A stretch of DNA of 64,000 nucleotides from Certhia americana (lineage: Eukaryota > Chordata > Aves > Passeriformes > Certhiidae). Below, one piece after another: positions 26,401 through 37,100 of the stretch. A model generated the notes under the pieces. That model saw only the letters and a list, made by a program, of their open reading frames with translations. It had not been told where the DNA came from and ran no database searches. The position numbers and the translations under genes were made by a program. The first letter of the stretch is position 1. Each line of letters opens with the position of its first letter. The stretch covers positions 25,740,086 through 25,804,085 of the forward strand of contig CM031864.1 of assembly GCA_018697195.1 (NCBI GenBank), given 5' to 3'.

Positions 26401-27611
26401 GCCACAGCTCCTCATGGCGTTCCTTTTGCTTGCAGGAGTTCTGCGCAAGGCAGTCCAAATGACAACGTACTGGAGAGGGCTCCCCAAAGTTATCCACTCA
26501 ACTCTCTCCGTGCCCAACCAGAACAAGCCCGATGGCTACGACTACTACGCCTTCTCTTACAGTATGTAAAGCTAAAGCAGATCACTATGGGTCTCAAAAG
26601 ATACGGGGGTGGGGAAGAAAGCAGCTCATGTTATCACTTGTGGTACTACTTTCAGCACTGCTACGAAGTCCTGAGAATTAAAATGTTGCCCATAATCAAG
26701 AGATGTTTCTATTAAAAATCAGTAGTTATAGGACAACATGCAGCCATGAAATACAGAGATTTAAGGCAGCAAATTGAGGAACTTTGGCCTTGTAAAGTGA
26801 CAAACCTTGCATTTAAATGAAGGATTATGTTAATGACAGACTGAAGTCTTTGGATTACTACACAGCAAGTTTTTCCATGGCTTGTATGGAACTATGTTTC
26901 TGACAAAACACAAAAAGGAGGGAGATGAACCACTTGACTTAGCTTAGAAAAATTATTTATGATCCTAGATTAGGTAGACTTATTCTCCCAGCTAGAATCC
27001 CATATAAGCACTCCTCAGAATTTTCTCCATTTTTCAAACAAAAAAAGCTCTAAGAACAAATCATACCCAAATACAGGCTATTAATTCCCTGTCAGAAAGA
27101 TCCAATTCCTCACCTTCGAGGAATCAGCCTCACAGGCCCATTCAAACACCGGGACCATGGACTTCCCACTTCTGTACTGAGTGCAGGACTGTTGTGCATA
27201 TAGTCTGTTTGATTTCCAAATTCTTAGGACTATTTCTGTGTTCTAACAATACAAGAACATTCTTTCCTGCTCTTGGAACAGATTTAATTATTAGCAGTGC
27301 TATAAAACTTACTGCAACCAAGGACACCTGAAAAATAAAGCTGAGGACAGAAAATTTATTGTTGGAGCCTCTCAGCTCCATGCACATGGAATGGAAAATC
27401 TGTTATTTAGGCCTAAGTGACATTAAAATGCAGGCTTGAATTTGTGAATTCTTCCCATGTGTTAAATGTAGTTTCTGGAATTTAATCCTGACCTCTCTTC
27501 CTTTCAGATCGGTACTACAGTTTGGATGTTGGCAAAAGAATAGCACGACCCGTTACAGCTCTCACAGGAAAGACTGTATCCAAAGACTGGTACAACTGTC
27601 CCAGCAAGTGA
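11360..27611 (+). CDS. PRG4: Proteoglycan 4 (lubricin), complete coding span
   Basis: Secreted mucin-like glycoprotein that lubricates cartilage and other surfaces. Coding exons: 11360-11456, 13761-13883, 15980-16099, 19366-19467, 20968-23244, 24115-24204, 24610-24749, 25397-25553, 26111-26290, 26436-26561, 27508-27611. Every junction is GT/AG and in phase, giving 1171 residues without a break (human is 1404). Order of parts: signal peptide 1-31, somatomedin-B 33-73 and 74-113 (eight cysteines each), short acidic linker 114-147, mucin exon 148-906, hemopexin-like region about 907-1171 ending WYNCPSK. Nearly all introns are phase 1, so exons could be skipped without frameshift. The start is the first of two adjacent ATGs before the signal peptide. 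Compared with mammals the lysine-rich stretch after the second SMB is missing and the repeat is acidic. It runs tail to tail with TPR. Confidence 0.97.
11457..13760 (+). other. PRG4: PRG4 intron 2
   Basis: About 2.3 kb of AT-rich intron. The open frames in it (for example near 12616-12849) have no splice context or recognisable homology. Nothing else seen. Confidence 0.7.
13761..13883 (+). CDS. PRG4: PRG4 exon 3: first somatomedin-B domain
   Basis: Encodes [14 protein letters not shown] and continues through DCQCDFNC to ECCPDF and KVC. All eight cysteines of the SMB knot are present with family spacing (CxxxC, CxC, CC, final C). The exon is 41 codons and phase 1 at both ends, with acceptor gattttag and donor gtaagt. 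SMB modules mediate protein-protein contacts in vitronectin and lubricin. Confidence 0.95.
15382..15438. repeat. Cluster of AT-rich perfect palindromes
   Basis: In the intron between the two SMB exons. ATTGTATATACAAT (15382-15395) is a perfect 14-bp palindrome. TTAGTACTAA occurs twice (15408-15417 and 15423-15432), and the second copy is the centre of a 22-bp spacerless palindrome at 15417-15438. All three fall within 57 bp. Confidence 0.8.
15980..16099 (+). CDS. PRG4: PRG4 exon 4: second somatomedin-B domain
   Basis: Encodes [20 protein letters not shown] and continues [18 protein letters not shown], with eight cysteines in SMB spacing. It closely matches the human second SMB ([18 protein letters not shown]). 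Forty codons, phase 1 at both ends; acceptor cctctccag, donor gtaagac. The exon is much richer in CpG than the AT-rich introns around it. Confidence 0.96.
16100..19365 (+). other. PRG4: PRG4 intron 4
   Basis: A 3.3 kb intron holding one CR1 fragment (16456-17045, minus). I looked for the lysine-rich exons that mammals have at this place and found no splice-bounded candidate. The remainder is unremarkable AT-rich DNA. Confidence 0.65.
16456..17045 (-). mobile_element. CR1 LINE fragment, truncated
   Basis: Read on the minus strand it carries the stock avian CR1 3' region: a gctggggaaggggctggag-like segment, the ctccctgacaggaggg segment, and a degenerate end near 16456-16500 facing left. About 590 bp, 5'-truncated, without an intact reverse-transcriptase frame. 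It is the longest CR1 copy in the window. Confidence 0.85.
19366..19467 (+). CDS. PRG4: PRG4 exon 5: short Pro/Ser/Glu linker
   Basis: Encodes [20 protein letters not shown] and then [14 protein letters not shown], 34 codons, phase 1 at both ends; acceptor ctctctttcag, donor gtaggc. It replaces the long lysine-rich and poly-serine region of mammalian lubricin with a short acidic linker. Assigned by splice signals, phase and position rather than sequence identity. Confidence 0.85.
19468..20967 (+). other. PRG4: PRG4 intron 5
   Basis: A 1.5 kb intron with an A/C-rich low-complexity block (about 20083-20148) and no recognisable exon or repeat family. Confidence 0.65.
20083..20148. repeat. A/C-rich low-complexity block
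   Basis: Runs of A separated by C (aaacaaacc-like). One frame reads as a Lys/Thr/Asn/Gln-rich peptide, but no AG acceptor lies just upstream, so it is simple sequence rather than an exon. Confidence 0.7.
20968..23244 (+). CDS. PRG4: PRG4 exon 6: giant mucin exon
   Basis: A single 2277-nt exon of 759 codons, phase 1 at both ends; acceptor ttgatttgtag, donor gtaagt. It opens [15 protein letters not shown], aligning with KVTTPDTSTT at the start of the human mucin exon. The centre (21213-22291) is a tandem array of APEETTP and EEPTTP units, almost entirely Pro, Thr, Glu and Ala. Flanks are non-repetitive Thr/Ser/Pro/Lys sequence. The dense Thr is expected to carry mucin-type O-glycans that give lubrication. 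Unlike the mammalian KEPAPTTP repeat, the unit has two glutamates and no lysine. The minus strand is also open for long stretches because of the repeat composition. Confidence 0.96.
21213..22291 (+). repeat. PRG4: Coding tandem array, 21-bp and 18-bp units (APEETTP / EEPTTP)
   Basis: About 1.08 kb of tandem coding repeats. The 7-codon unit APEETTP occurs about 30 times exactly, in runs of one to six, broken by the 6-codon unit EEPTTP (variants [33 protein letters not shown]). Nucleotide units are nearly uniform and differ mainly at wobble positions (gcaccc, gcacct, gcacca), which suggests recent homogenisation and likely length polymorphism or assembly collapse. Confidence 0.95.
24115..24204 (+). 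CDS. PRG4: PRG4 exon 7: start of hemopexin-like region
   Basis: Encodes [18 protein letters not shown] then [11 protein letters not shown], matching human NICNGKPVDGLTTLRNGTLVAFRG. It includes the first cysteine of the hemopexin-like domain and a conserved N-glycosylation sequon (NGT). 90 nt, phase 1 at both ends; acceptor gttttgcag, donor gtgaga. It sits in a CpG-rich patch. Confidence 0.93.
24529..24596. repeat. 33-bp GC-rich tandem repeat abutting an assembly gap
   Basis: Two diverged 33-bp units (24529-24561 and 24562-24594; both contain tcccct-ggca-gac-g-cgctgtc) followed by the first two bases of a third before the run of N. The array probably continues inside the gap, so its true length is unknown. 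Confidence 0.75.
24597..24606. other. Assembly gap (10 N)
   Basis: Ten N directly in front of the cag acceptor of PRG4 exon 8. The polypyrimidine tract of that exon is therefore not visible. Confidence 0.99.
24610..24749 (+). CDS. PRG4: PRG4 exon 8: hemopexin-like blade
   Basis: Encodes [30 protein letters not shown] and [10 protein letters not shown], matching human GHYFWML and [24 protein letters not shown]. The frame leaves at phase 0. The acceptor cag is retained but the sequence before it is a gap. Donor gtgcga is weaker than the others. Confidence 0.94.
24800..24985 (+). mobile_element. CR1 LINE fragment
   Basis: Plus-strand CR1 piece in PRG4 intron 8: ggggctgagctggagaaaag, then ctctgcacaactccctgacag, then gctctgctcccagggaacag. 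Both ends truncated, about 185 bp. Confidence 0.8.
25397..25553 (+). CDS. PRG4: PRG4 exon 9: hemopexin-like blade
   Basis: Encodes [20 protein letters not shown], then [20 protein letters not shown] and PESVYFIKR. Human counterpart is QYWRFTN, GYPKP and WPESVYFFKRG. Enters at phase 0 and leaves at phase 1; acceptor ttgctcag, donor gtatgt. Confidence 0.95.
26045..26083. repeat. T7-G10 and poly-T homopolymer tracts
   Basis: A run of T, a run of 10 G, then a run of 12 T, 30-60 bp upstream of the exon 10 acceptor; sequencing-error-prone simple sequence. Confidence 0.75.
26111..26290 (+). CDS. PRG4: PRG4 exon 10: hemopexin-like region, Arg-rich
   Basis: Encodes [20 protein letters not shown] and onward to [13 protein letters not shown] and TVRINSHPS. 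Human has SIQQYIYKQEPVQKCPGRRP and RRRRFERAIG in the same order. Sixty codons, phase 1 at both ends; acceptor gtgttttag, donor gtaatg. Confidence 0.94.
26436..26561 (+). CDS. PRG4: PRG4 exon 11: hemopexin-like region
   Basis: Encodes [20 protein letters not shown] then [20 protein letters not shown], matching human KVSILWRGLPNVV and [18 protein letters not shown]. Donor gtatgt follows the first base of a codon. Confidence 0.95.
27508..27611 (+). CDS. PRG4: PRG4 exon 12: C-terminus and stop
   Basis: Encodes [20 protein letters not shown] then [13 protein letters not shown] and TGA at 27609-27611. Human ends VWYNCP; this protein has two extra residues. The terminal cysteine of the hemopexin-like fold is present. 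Confidence 0.95.
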
Positions 27612-27666
27612 TGCACAGAGGAGTTTAAAAACAAGATTCCATTTGAATGTCAATGTTTTTTTCTAA

Positions 27667-27680
27667 TTTTATTAATAAAA
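27667..27680. terminator. Palindromic bidirectional poly(A) signal of PRG4 and TPR
   Basis: TTTTATTAATAAAA is its own reverse complement. The plus strand reads AATAAA at 27674-27679, 63 bp after the PRG4 stop; the minus strand reads AATAAA at 27673-27668, 134 bp beyond the TPR stop. I see no other AATAAA in this short intergenic stretch on either strand. Use by PRG4 is very likely; use by TPR is probable but its 3' UTR could run further, into PRG4. Confidence 0.7.
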
Positions 27681-27806
27681 GACATTGAAATGTGGGCACA
27701 CAACTCTAAGTATGAACTGCTACTTCAAGCTCAGGCTTCATTACACTAAGCAACTACAGGCAAACTGGCACTTTGTATACACAGCTGGAAGAACTTTACA
27801 TTTAAT

Positions 27807-30800
27807 TTAACTAATGTTTCCTCTGTTCAGGCCTCCTCTGCCTCCCATGGCATGAGTTACACCTGTGCAGAGAAAGAAAACAAGTGCATTAGTATAAACC
27901 CTTCTTACCCTTTTAATCAACCATTGTCCAGGTCATAATTCAACCTTCCTAAGAAATTGTCAGGGCACTGGAGTGGCTCCTTTCTGATACAATTCAAGTT
28001 CCCCTCTCTCCCCTAAACCTGGTGACACATGTACATATCACCTGTGTCATGCAAAAGGCTGGGGGTGACATGCTCCTGAGCCAAACCAATGAGCAGAGGA
28101 TTCTAACAACACCTAAAATCAGTAATCCCTTCTTTTTGTTATTAAAAAAAGTGGTGACAGATGGAAAAAAAAATCCCACATCCTTATTTTCTTCCCCTTA
28201 AAATACCAGCTAATCTATATTTCAATGCTAATATTGAGTCTTCTACAATGTTAAAATAATGTAAAACAGAAAAAACCCATCTAAGGCTTTTTCTTGATAG
28301 AGAAGTTGCAAAAATAATTTCTTGAAATGGTTTAACTGTTGCACTAAAAAACCTGTAATACTTCCAATAAAGCTATTTTTCAATGAGTACACACTGATAT
28401 AACTGGAACACTTAATGTACCAAATGGAAATTGCTTTAATACTAAAACCAGAAGTTTCTAAACTGCTGTCCTAGTAGGATTTTTGAAACCTTCTTTTCAA
28501 ACTTTGAAGTGTAAGATCTAATCCCTGTTACTTTCTCTCTGCTGATAAGAGCCAGGTGCCACTGCAGAAGGAAGTTTGCCTGTCTGAAGCCTGCTCAGCC
28601 TAACACACTAAAACCCAAACTAGAGCTCTTGGGGGGTCACACACCAAACTCAAGGGCAGGGCTGCCAGCGAGGCCAGCCTGTAAAGCTTCAGATGCAGTG
28701 CCCACAGGAGGAAAGGGTTAGAGCCATGTTAGCAGCAGCCTGGCTGGGAGCAGCCAGGAGCACTTACCCCTCTGCCTGTTGAACTGCCGGCCACGCACAC
28801 CCGTCCTCAGCGTCGGGGGCTGCAGCCGGACACGGCGCAGGGACTTGGGCTGAGTGCTGCTTGTGTCTGTGGGGAGAGGCAGTACAGAAAGGGTGGCTAT
28901 ACCCACCAGGTTCTCATCTTTAAATGTTTTGGTATATGCTATGCTTTCTTTACTTCAGCATGATGAAGGTGCCTCCTTATTTCATTGACCTCTCCTCTAA
29001 TATAAATAAAAGCTTCAAAACAAATAAGTCTGGGACTTCTTTTGCTATCTATATAAGGAGGTTAATTAATAACTCAATGAAGATTAACTTATTGTTTCAC
29101 AATTTAATTATAAGTATCCTTAAAGCTGACATCAAATATGTCAGTGGATAAATCACCAAAGTATCAGCAACATTTGCTCCTTGGCAGTGTTATTCTCACT
29201 TGGCCTGCTCCTGTTACTGCAGTCCAAGGACTGCAATTGTTTGCCAAAGTACCAAAGAATTTATAAGCATCAAAAGATGATCTCGCTCCAAGAGAATCTG
29301 GGGAGACCTTAGAGTCCTTCCAGTGACTAAGGGGGCTCCAGGAGAGCTGGAGAGGGACTTGGGAAGGACAGGAAAAGGGCAATGACTTCCCACTGCCAGA
29401 GAGCAGGGTCAGATGGGGTATTGGGAAAGAATTCTTCCCTGTGAGAGTGGGGAGGCCCTGGCACAGGGTGCCCAGAGAAGCTGTGGCTGCCCCTGGATCC
29501 TTGCAAGTGTCCAAGGACAGGTTGGACAAAGCTTGAAACAACCTGGGATAGCAGAAGGTGCCCCTGCCTATGGCAGGAATGGCACTGGATGAGCTTTAAG
29601 GTCCCTTCCACCCCAAACCATTGTATAAGTGTGATTCTAAGAGTTTTATTTTATTTTGTGTATCCTGGCTACCAGCCACAATGCTGGACAAAGGAATTCC
29701 GACTCTTAATGAAGAGCTATGAACTGTTACTGTGATTATCCTGTACCTGCAGATGAACTCGAAGGAGGATCCTGACTAGTTGAAGGAAGATCTGACTCAT
29801 CAGATGCTTGAACAGATTCTTCTTCTTGCTGGCTATCAATTTCTAGACCTGCTTCTGAAGTAATGCTAGAAGGGAAGGAGGGGTAAGAGAACCATGAAAG
29901 TGTATTTGCATAGTTTCAAAAAGGTCTGGAAAATCCCTCCCATCTTAGAACACAAAGATTCAATGAAAATCAAAACTAAAATATAGCATACAATTATAAA
30001 CTGTCCCCTTTTAGATCTCTACTTCATCATAATACAAGATACAGCAATTATTCTAAGTATTAGAAGTTGCACTTGTAAAACAAAAGACAAAACTATTTGT
30101 ATACAAAATTCTGTAAGAACTGCTTATTCCATGTCCGTGCTTCATCTTCTGTACAAGCACTGTCTTAACTGGGTGACTTAATCATGTACGTGTGTTTTGC
30201 ATGAGAAGTGATTTTCTGTATTACACAGGAATGCCTTAGTCTTTACTCTACAAACTGACCCTTCAGCCTGTGCCTTTACCATCACTATTTGACTATTGCA
30301 GAATCCTCTGCATTCTTATAAAATAAAAATTTTTTTTGGTGACTTTAACTTTTTAAGTCCCAAGGAGAAGACCAGCAGAAAACCACTGGTTTTGGATGAG
30401 GAGTCAGATTGCCCTGCTTCACAGCATTACAAAACTCTGTCTGAGCTGCCTATGGGTGACAGTGAATGTGTCAGAAGCACTAGTGAACCAAAGCAGTGGT
30501 GCTTTACCCTTCAGACTCAGCCTCTGCGAAGACCTCATCAGCGTCGTCCCCAGCGCCGGGCTCGGTGGTGGTGGACAGGCTGCCAGTGGAGGTGGTGACC
30601 ATGGGCACGGACTGGGACGCGTGCTCCGAGGCATCGGCTGAGGTGCTCTCTGTGAACACCGTCACTGGGGAGCACAGAGACCCTGAGGCCCTGCCCAGAG
30701 CCCTGTGGCAGCACAGGCAGCTCAGGGGCAGGCTGCCCAGCAATCCTGAGGAGCAGCAGCTCTACACCGACCATAGGGAATCATTCCCTGCTTCGCTCTG

Positions 30801-33800
30801 CAAACCTCTGCCACTTACCTGGTGCTGCCACTTGTAACGGTGTTGTGGGGACACTACGACCCCCTGATTCCTCCTCGTGAGCAAGGAAAAGTGGGGTTTC
30901 ATACATCCCTAAACCTGCAACACAAAGTTCCAGTGACAATCCATCCAAATAAGAGGCTAAGAAAGGGATTAACTGATGTCTTTCCTCTGGAAACTTGATA
31001 GAATCCAGTCACTTGTATTTAAGCCGATTTTTGTTATTTTGTTTTGACTTACTGCCAGAGCTGATCATAATTTATTGGAAGGTAAAACTCTGATGTAAAT
31101 ATTACTGCTTGATATTTTTTAACTTTCTTCCTTGCCTTATGCCATTATTTTGCTGTGAGCTTTCTTCAGAGAACAGGGATGCCACAGAAAGGGGCATATT
31201 CAGACCAACAACAAACACGACAGCATCACCATTCTGAGCAGATAAGGATATAGCCCAAAGATTGCCCTGTATTTACTGTTTTCCCCTATTGTTTCACTAC
31301 AGGGAAGTTACAACCAATAGTGAAATTGAAGTTAAAAACCATTTCAATATTTCATTCAAATTTCAAAATCCTAACACAACTAGAAATGTAGCAGCTTGAA
31401 GATAATACCTTCTCACTTTCTGTTATTCTCTCTCTGCTGACAATTATTTAAGAGTTGCAGGTTCCCACACTTCAACAATTTCCTGAAGCAGAGTTGTGTT
31501 TTGTTGACTGAATTCGCTCTTTTTCACTTAAAAGACCCATGGAAAAGAAAGCCCAGAACTGCTTTACCTCCTTGTGATGCCAGCTGCCCAAGATCAGAGT
31601 GACTGGAGCTGGTTTGTGGCATATCTTCAGGGGGCCCAAACCTGAACCGAGGAACTCCAGCTACCTGGGGGGAACTGTCAAAATACAGACTTAAGGAATT
31701 CTGCAACTTCCCCAAAGACTGGGGCAGGAGGAAGAACTTTCTGACCAAGAGAACAAATCATGCATGAGACAAAATGAGCTAATACTGACCACAAAAATCA
31801 GTTGAGCTACTGCTAAATAAACAGCAATTAGCTTGTCAAACTATTAGGTATGCGTTCAAAATCAGTACAACAGTCCTGAAGAGAATATTCTTTACTCATC
31901 CATTCTGTGAACTCTCACAATTTTAAGTGGATTGCTGGACATGTCCAGAACATCCCAAGTGCAACAATGGAGGTAACTTTTCTTACTTTCATTGGCAATA
32001 TTAATGGGGAGGGAGGAAGAACAAGGAAGGAAACTGGATAGAATTTTGTTTAATCTCTTCTTATATCACCAGATTACAAAACAGCGGAGAATATCACTTC
32101 CTAATTTGCTGATCAGTTATATGAAACACAATTCAAACAATCACTACTTATCTGCACATGCAGTTATCTATCCTACTACCTAGCATGTTACTCCAATCAC
32201 AGGTTAATTTAATTTAAATTTATTTTCATTTCACTGAAAAACAGAAAGAAATAGAATAAAGAATAGAGAAAAGCCTTTTTTTTTTACTTTTTCTTTTCAC
32301 ATCTACTTACTGAATAGCTTCTGCAAATCCATCTGTACGATGTGGAACTACAAGAGTTGGTGTGCTTGGAACTGTTCTGTCCTCATCATCAAAGAAGTGC
32401 TGCTGCTGGAAAAAAAGAGACTGATATGAGAGCCTACAATGTATTTCCAGTTTTTATCAGCCGAGTTAAAGGTTGATTTTTCCAAATAGTCCAGCAAAAC
32501 AAAGACAGATTTAGCTCTAACAAAATTCTTGTTTAATTTCAGACATCTAAAGCCGATGCCTTTGATCTCACAGAAAGTACTTTAGTCAGTCAGTCTCTCT
32601 CTTTTCTCACTGAACCTGCATTTGTTCTGCCAAATACAGCTAAATAAAGGGTTCAAAATTAGCTGATGGAGACAGCATAAATTAACCTTGTTCCTTTAGG
32701 ATGAGGCTGAACTTAGTATTATTTTTTTCCAGCAACACAGCCACTTTGACTGACTCTAAAAACAAGTAAATAAAATCACCTTAGACAAAACCAACTGAGC
32801 TTCTTCTGACGCCCTTTGTTTCCTGTGAGTTTTCTAGTCTTTGCCCTCCATTAATACAGGAATTAACAAGAACAGGATATTTTCTGCAAGACTACAGAAA
32901 CCATCCCGCCATGAAGACAGCAGCCAGGCTTCTTTAAAAACCAAAATAAACCCCAAGAGTTAGGACTGTTCCCTCAAAGCAGGTCTTAAGTAGTAGATTC
33001 TGATACACTCACCATTCCACCTATCCCAGGGGTCAGCTGAAGTCCTCGGCCTACCGACTGTCTTCGAGTCATCTGGATTCTCTTTATGGGAAAGAGGGAA
33101 GTAGTGTGAATGTGGTCTTGGAATTCTAACAACACACAAGTGTTCAGCCAGACCCAAGGACAGCAGCTATATGAGGAAGTATAGCAATCATCACAGAATC
33201 ACAGAATATCCTGAGCTGGAAGGGATCCATAAGGACCATCAAGTCCTACCCCTGCATGAAGGACAGGCGCAAGAAACCCAGGAAGTGCCTGAGAGCATTG
33301 TCCAAACATTCTTGGAGCTCTGGCAGCCCTGGGGTTGTGCCCATTCCCTGGGGAGCCTTTTCAGTCCCCAGTGCTCTCTGGTGGACAATGTATATTCTGG
33401 GCAAGCGACAGTAACATTTTACTCAAGTCTCCACTGAATACAGAAAAGTTGCACACAGAAATATTGTGATCCCAGGCCTCAGCACAAGTTAATGGTAAAG
33501 GATCATTTCAGTCAGGATATTTTGGAAGGATTCCTGTTGAGATGTTTTAATTCACAAAATCTACAGGTCTTCAATAAAGCATAATCATGGGTCAGGCACT
33601 GACTGTGAAAGGTTTAACTTGGAAAATAAATGGCAATTTTCCTTTGCCCCATCTACACTGGGGCAGAGACTCATGAAAACCATTCCAATCTGGGCTACAA
33701 CCTGGCTAAGAAAAGTGGAGTGGATATATCAACAGCCACTGACTGACATAGCACTGGTATAATATAATAAGAATTCCAAGAAAAAAAGCAGTAAGGCACT

Positions 33801-34169
33801 GGGGATGGATTTGTATGTTCCCTGTCCACCCTGTCCTGCAGGATGACACACACTAAATTGCTTTGCTCAGCTACTATTTCTATGGTGCTGAACAGCTGGC
33901 AACATTTTTCAATGGATTTGATTTATAAGAAATCATATAGCAATTTTTTTCAATGTCTTCTGAGGTGCTGGAGCTGGTTTGTACCTGCACTGGGGGCCCC
34001 AGCTCCTGAGGAGGGGCATGGATAGTGAGCCGTGGGGGCAGAGGGTGTGGTGGCCTCCGTGGGGACTGTGGGGGCCGCGGGCCCTGGCGCTCAGATGCCG
34101 ATGACGGCTGCTGCTCCCTCAGGCTCTCGTGGGGAAATGTGGACTCTGCAGCACTTGTGCTCCCTTCTC
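27807..34169 (-). CDS. TPR: TPR exons 43-51: Pro/Ser-rich tail and C-terminus
   Basis: Exons: 33985-34169, 33013-33081, 32311-32405, 31568-31674, 30819-30914, 30508-30664, 29747-29865, 28768-28866, 27807-27862 (stop included). Blocks: [130 protein letters not shown] and the Arg/Gly tail. All nine match the human order. Exon 45 begins at a NAGNAG acceptor. The last coding exon holds only 18 codons including TAA. Confidence 0.96.
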
Positions 34170-37100
34170 CTACAACACAAATACACAGGGAGAAAACCCT
34201 AGGAATCAGGTTGAAAACATGAAGGCAAGTCTTCCAATTCTGCCATTAATTAACACATTTTTCCCTTGCAAACCTGGGGACAGGCCAGTATTGTTATTTA
34301 AAATCACTTAAAGAGGACTTGTGCCAGCTACAACACCAGCACTGAAACAAAGTATTAATTATTCAGGTGCTGATTTAAGGACAGATTAATCTACTGATTC
34401 ATTAAGCTTCCACAGCAACCAGAGCTTGCAGATTTTCAAAGGAATTTACAGGAAATCCAGAAAAGAACATTTCAAAATAATCTACACTGCACTCTGAAAT
34501 AGCCTTTAGTATTTCACTTATATTTTTACTTTCAAGTGCAAATTTTAACACATGGACTACATTTCCCTCCCCCTACATACACAGACTGAAGAAACATGGA
34601 GTAACTGTACCACTGTTTTGGGAATCTGCTGCCCTCTGGTTGCTTTCAGCTCCTCCCATGCTCTCTTCAGTCTCTGTTCCAGGATCTGTACCATCAGCAC
34701 CCTAAAACCCCACATAAACAGAGTATGACTAAACAAATCATAGGCTGTAAAGAGAATAAAAAAGCAATACAAAAATATTCAGACAGTAAACAAAGTCAAA
34801 AATATGACAATCTTAAAAGATTTCTGTAAGTATCTACAGCATTAGGTAAATATATTCAGCTGTATGAGATTTCAGAAGTTTTGAGTACCTGTGCCTACAC
34901 AAACCTGAACAATGTAGCCAATATAATTTAATAAGGACAGTGAAACATCCAGCTCTTCAAAAGCCTCACCAGCTTTGCAACTACAGTATTTGCTGATGGC
35001 TCCTGTACTTTGTATTTTCATTCAGCTCTCTTAAACATTCCAAGTTGATTTTTCTTGTGAAAACACTAGTTAAAAGAAATTAGCATCACCCAGTATCAGT
35101 CTCAACTTTTGGGGATGAATTCATAGCAAAATTTTCTCTTCCAAGCATTCACATCTGTGCATTACATCACTGATTTGTTGCAAGAAATTTAACAGGCTAC
35201 AAAAGAAAGGCATAAATCTCACCTCAGCATCATCTGCTTCATATCCATCATTGCCATCAGCACTACCAGTTCCTTCATTGCTGTCATCACCTTCATCTCC
35301 CATCCCCGTGTCTTCATCATCATCCTCATCCTCTTCTTCCTCATCATCATAGTCCTGTGATGAGACAATAAAAGAGCCTTAAGGAAATGCAGAAAGAAGA
35401 GTGGAATAGGCTGAATGTGGTGCACAGATCAACACCCACTCAGACACTCCCTCTCTCCCTCTTCAACAGGATAAGGATAAGAAAGAAGATGGAAAAATTT
35501 GAGGGTTCAGACAAAGGAAGGTAAAAGAAAAATACAGGGTGAATTAGCATGTAGCTTTAAACCGCTACACGTTCAGGCAACATAAATACAGACCACTTCC
35601 GCAGTTAGAAATATTTTGATTAAATTAGTCCTGTCTGGCAAGTTTTATATCTGATGAAAGACAAAATCATAAAGGAATTCCATGATATACATACTTCCTG
35701 CTCCCCTTCATTTTCTTCATCGTCATCATCTTCGTCATCACTATCAATTACAATCACATCATCTCTCTTGGACTGGCCATCCTGAGATGAAGAAGTGTTT
35801 TGTTGGTCTGACTGAAGGGACCCAAGATCTATTGGGATAGACTGGGAAGTCTCCTCACTGTCCTCCATGGCTGCATACTCTCCCTGTGTCACACCCTGCC
35901 AAAGACCAAAGGCAATCACCAGAACAAACAAAGTTCAATGCACCATGCACAACAGCAAGAGAACCAGACTCTGATGCTTAGAGGTCAGGTATTGCTGTTC
36001 CTTAAAAACTGACCAGAGGAGAGGACAAAAGAGAATGTGACAGGTGACTGTCAGTGACTGAACAGTTCGAGTCTAAACTTTAAAACATTTTAAGTGGTTT
36101 CCACGGAAAACCTGCAGTACTCCATTTGAGATTTCACTTCTAAATATACTGAGAGTTTGGGGAGCAAACAGCTATTTCTGCTGAAGATTTTTGCTCTTCA
36201 AATATGCTTACTTCTCCAATGGAGTCTTGTGAGTCTTGATTGTATGTTTGAGCCTCCACCTCTCCATCAGTGCTTTCTTCTGCTGTCACTTCCTCCTGGA
36301 AGAATAAACATTTTTCTCATTTAAAACATATCATTAGACCTAAACATGTGTGAGGTTTTTTTTTTTTAATTTCTTTAATAAAGATTATCTTTTCCCACAA
36401 AGATTTTGCCCTTCTTCTCTTATGAACATCCCTCTGGCACGGAGTTAAAAAAACATATTTGGCTTCCTTAACACTGTGAGGTTCTGTCTCAATTTCATCC
36501 CTTTTTCACAGTACATCCCAAATCCCTCACACTAACATTCACATGCATCTTCTGTAGGCTTTTCCAGCAACGCATCTTCACTTCCCAGCTCCTAAATACC
36601 TTGTATTTTTGTCCAGAATTATGGTAGATAAAAACACACTGAAAGAAGTTTGAACTTCTTCCTCCTCAACCTTAGGATGTAGCCCTCTCTCTTCCATCCT
36701 ACAGGTTAAGATTTACATCATTCATTCTAACTGGCTGAACCTCTGCCTTTTTAGATACCTAAAAATAATTGTTATTAGAATACATTAGAAAGTCAATTAA
36801 GAATTCACCGATTTTTTTTGGAAGTAACACATTTTTTCTTCCCATTCAAATCCTACAAAGGGACAGATTAAGTATGAGCACTTTATGTTTGTGCAAACCT
36901 CAGGCCCAACTCTCTGCATGATTCTCAGTTTCTTTGAAGTAGGTGCATCCACTGTTTCCTCAGAGATCTGGTCCGAGTTCTCCACAGTGCTGTCCTCCTC
37001 TTCCTCTCGGGAGCGTTTAGACAGCGAGGAACTGGGGGTAGCTGAAACTTCAAAGACCTCTCAGTTATTTTCAGAACAACACATGTACAAACCAGATATC

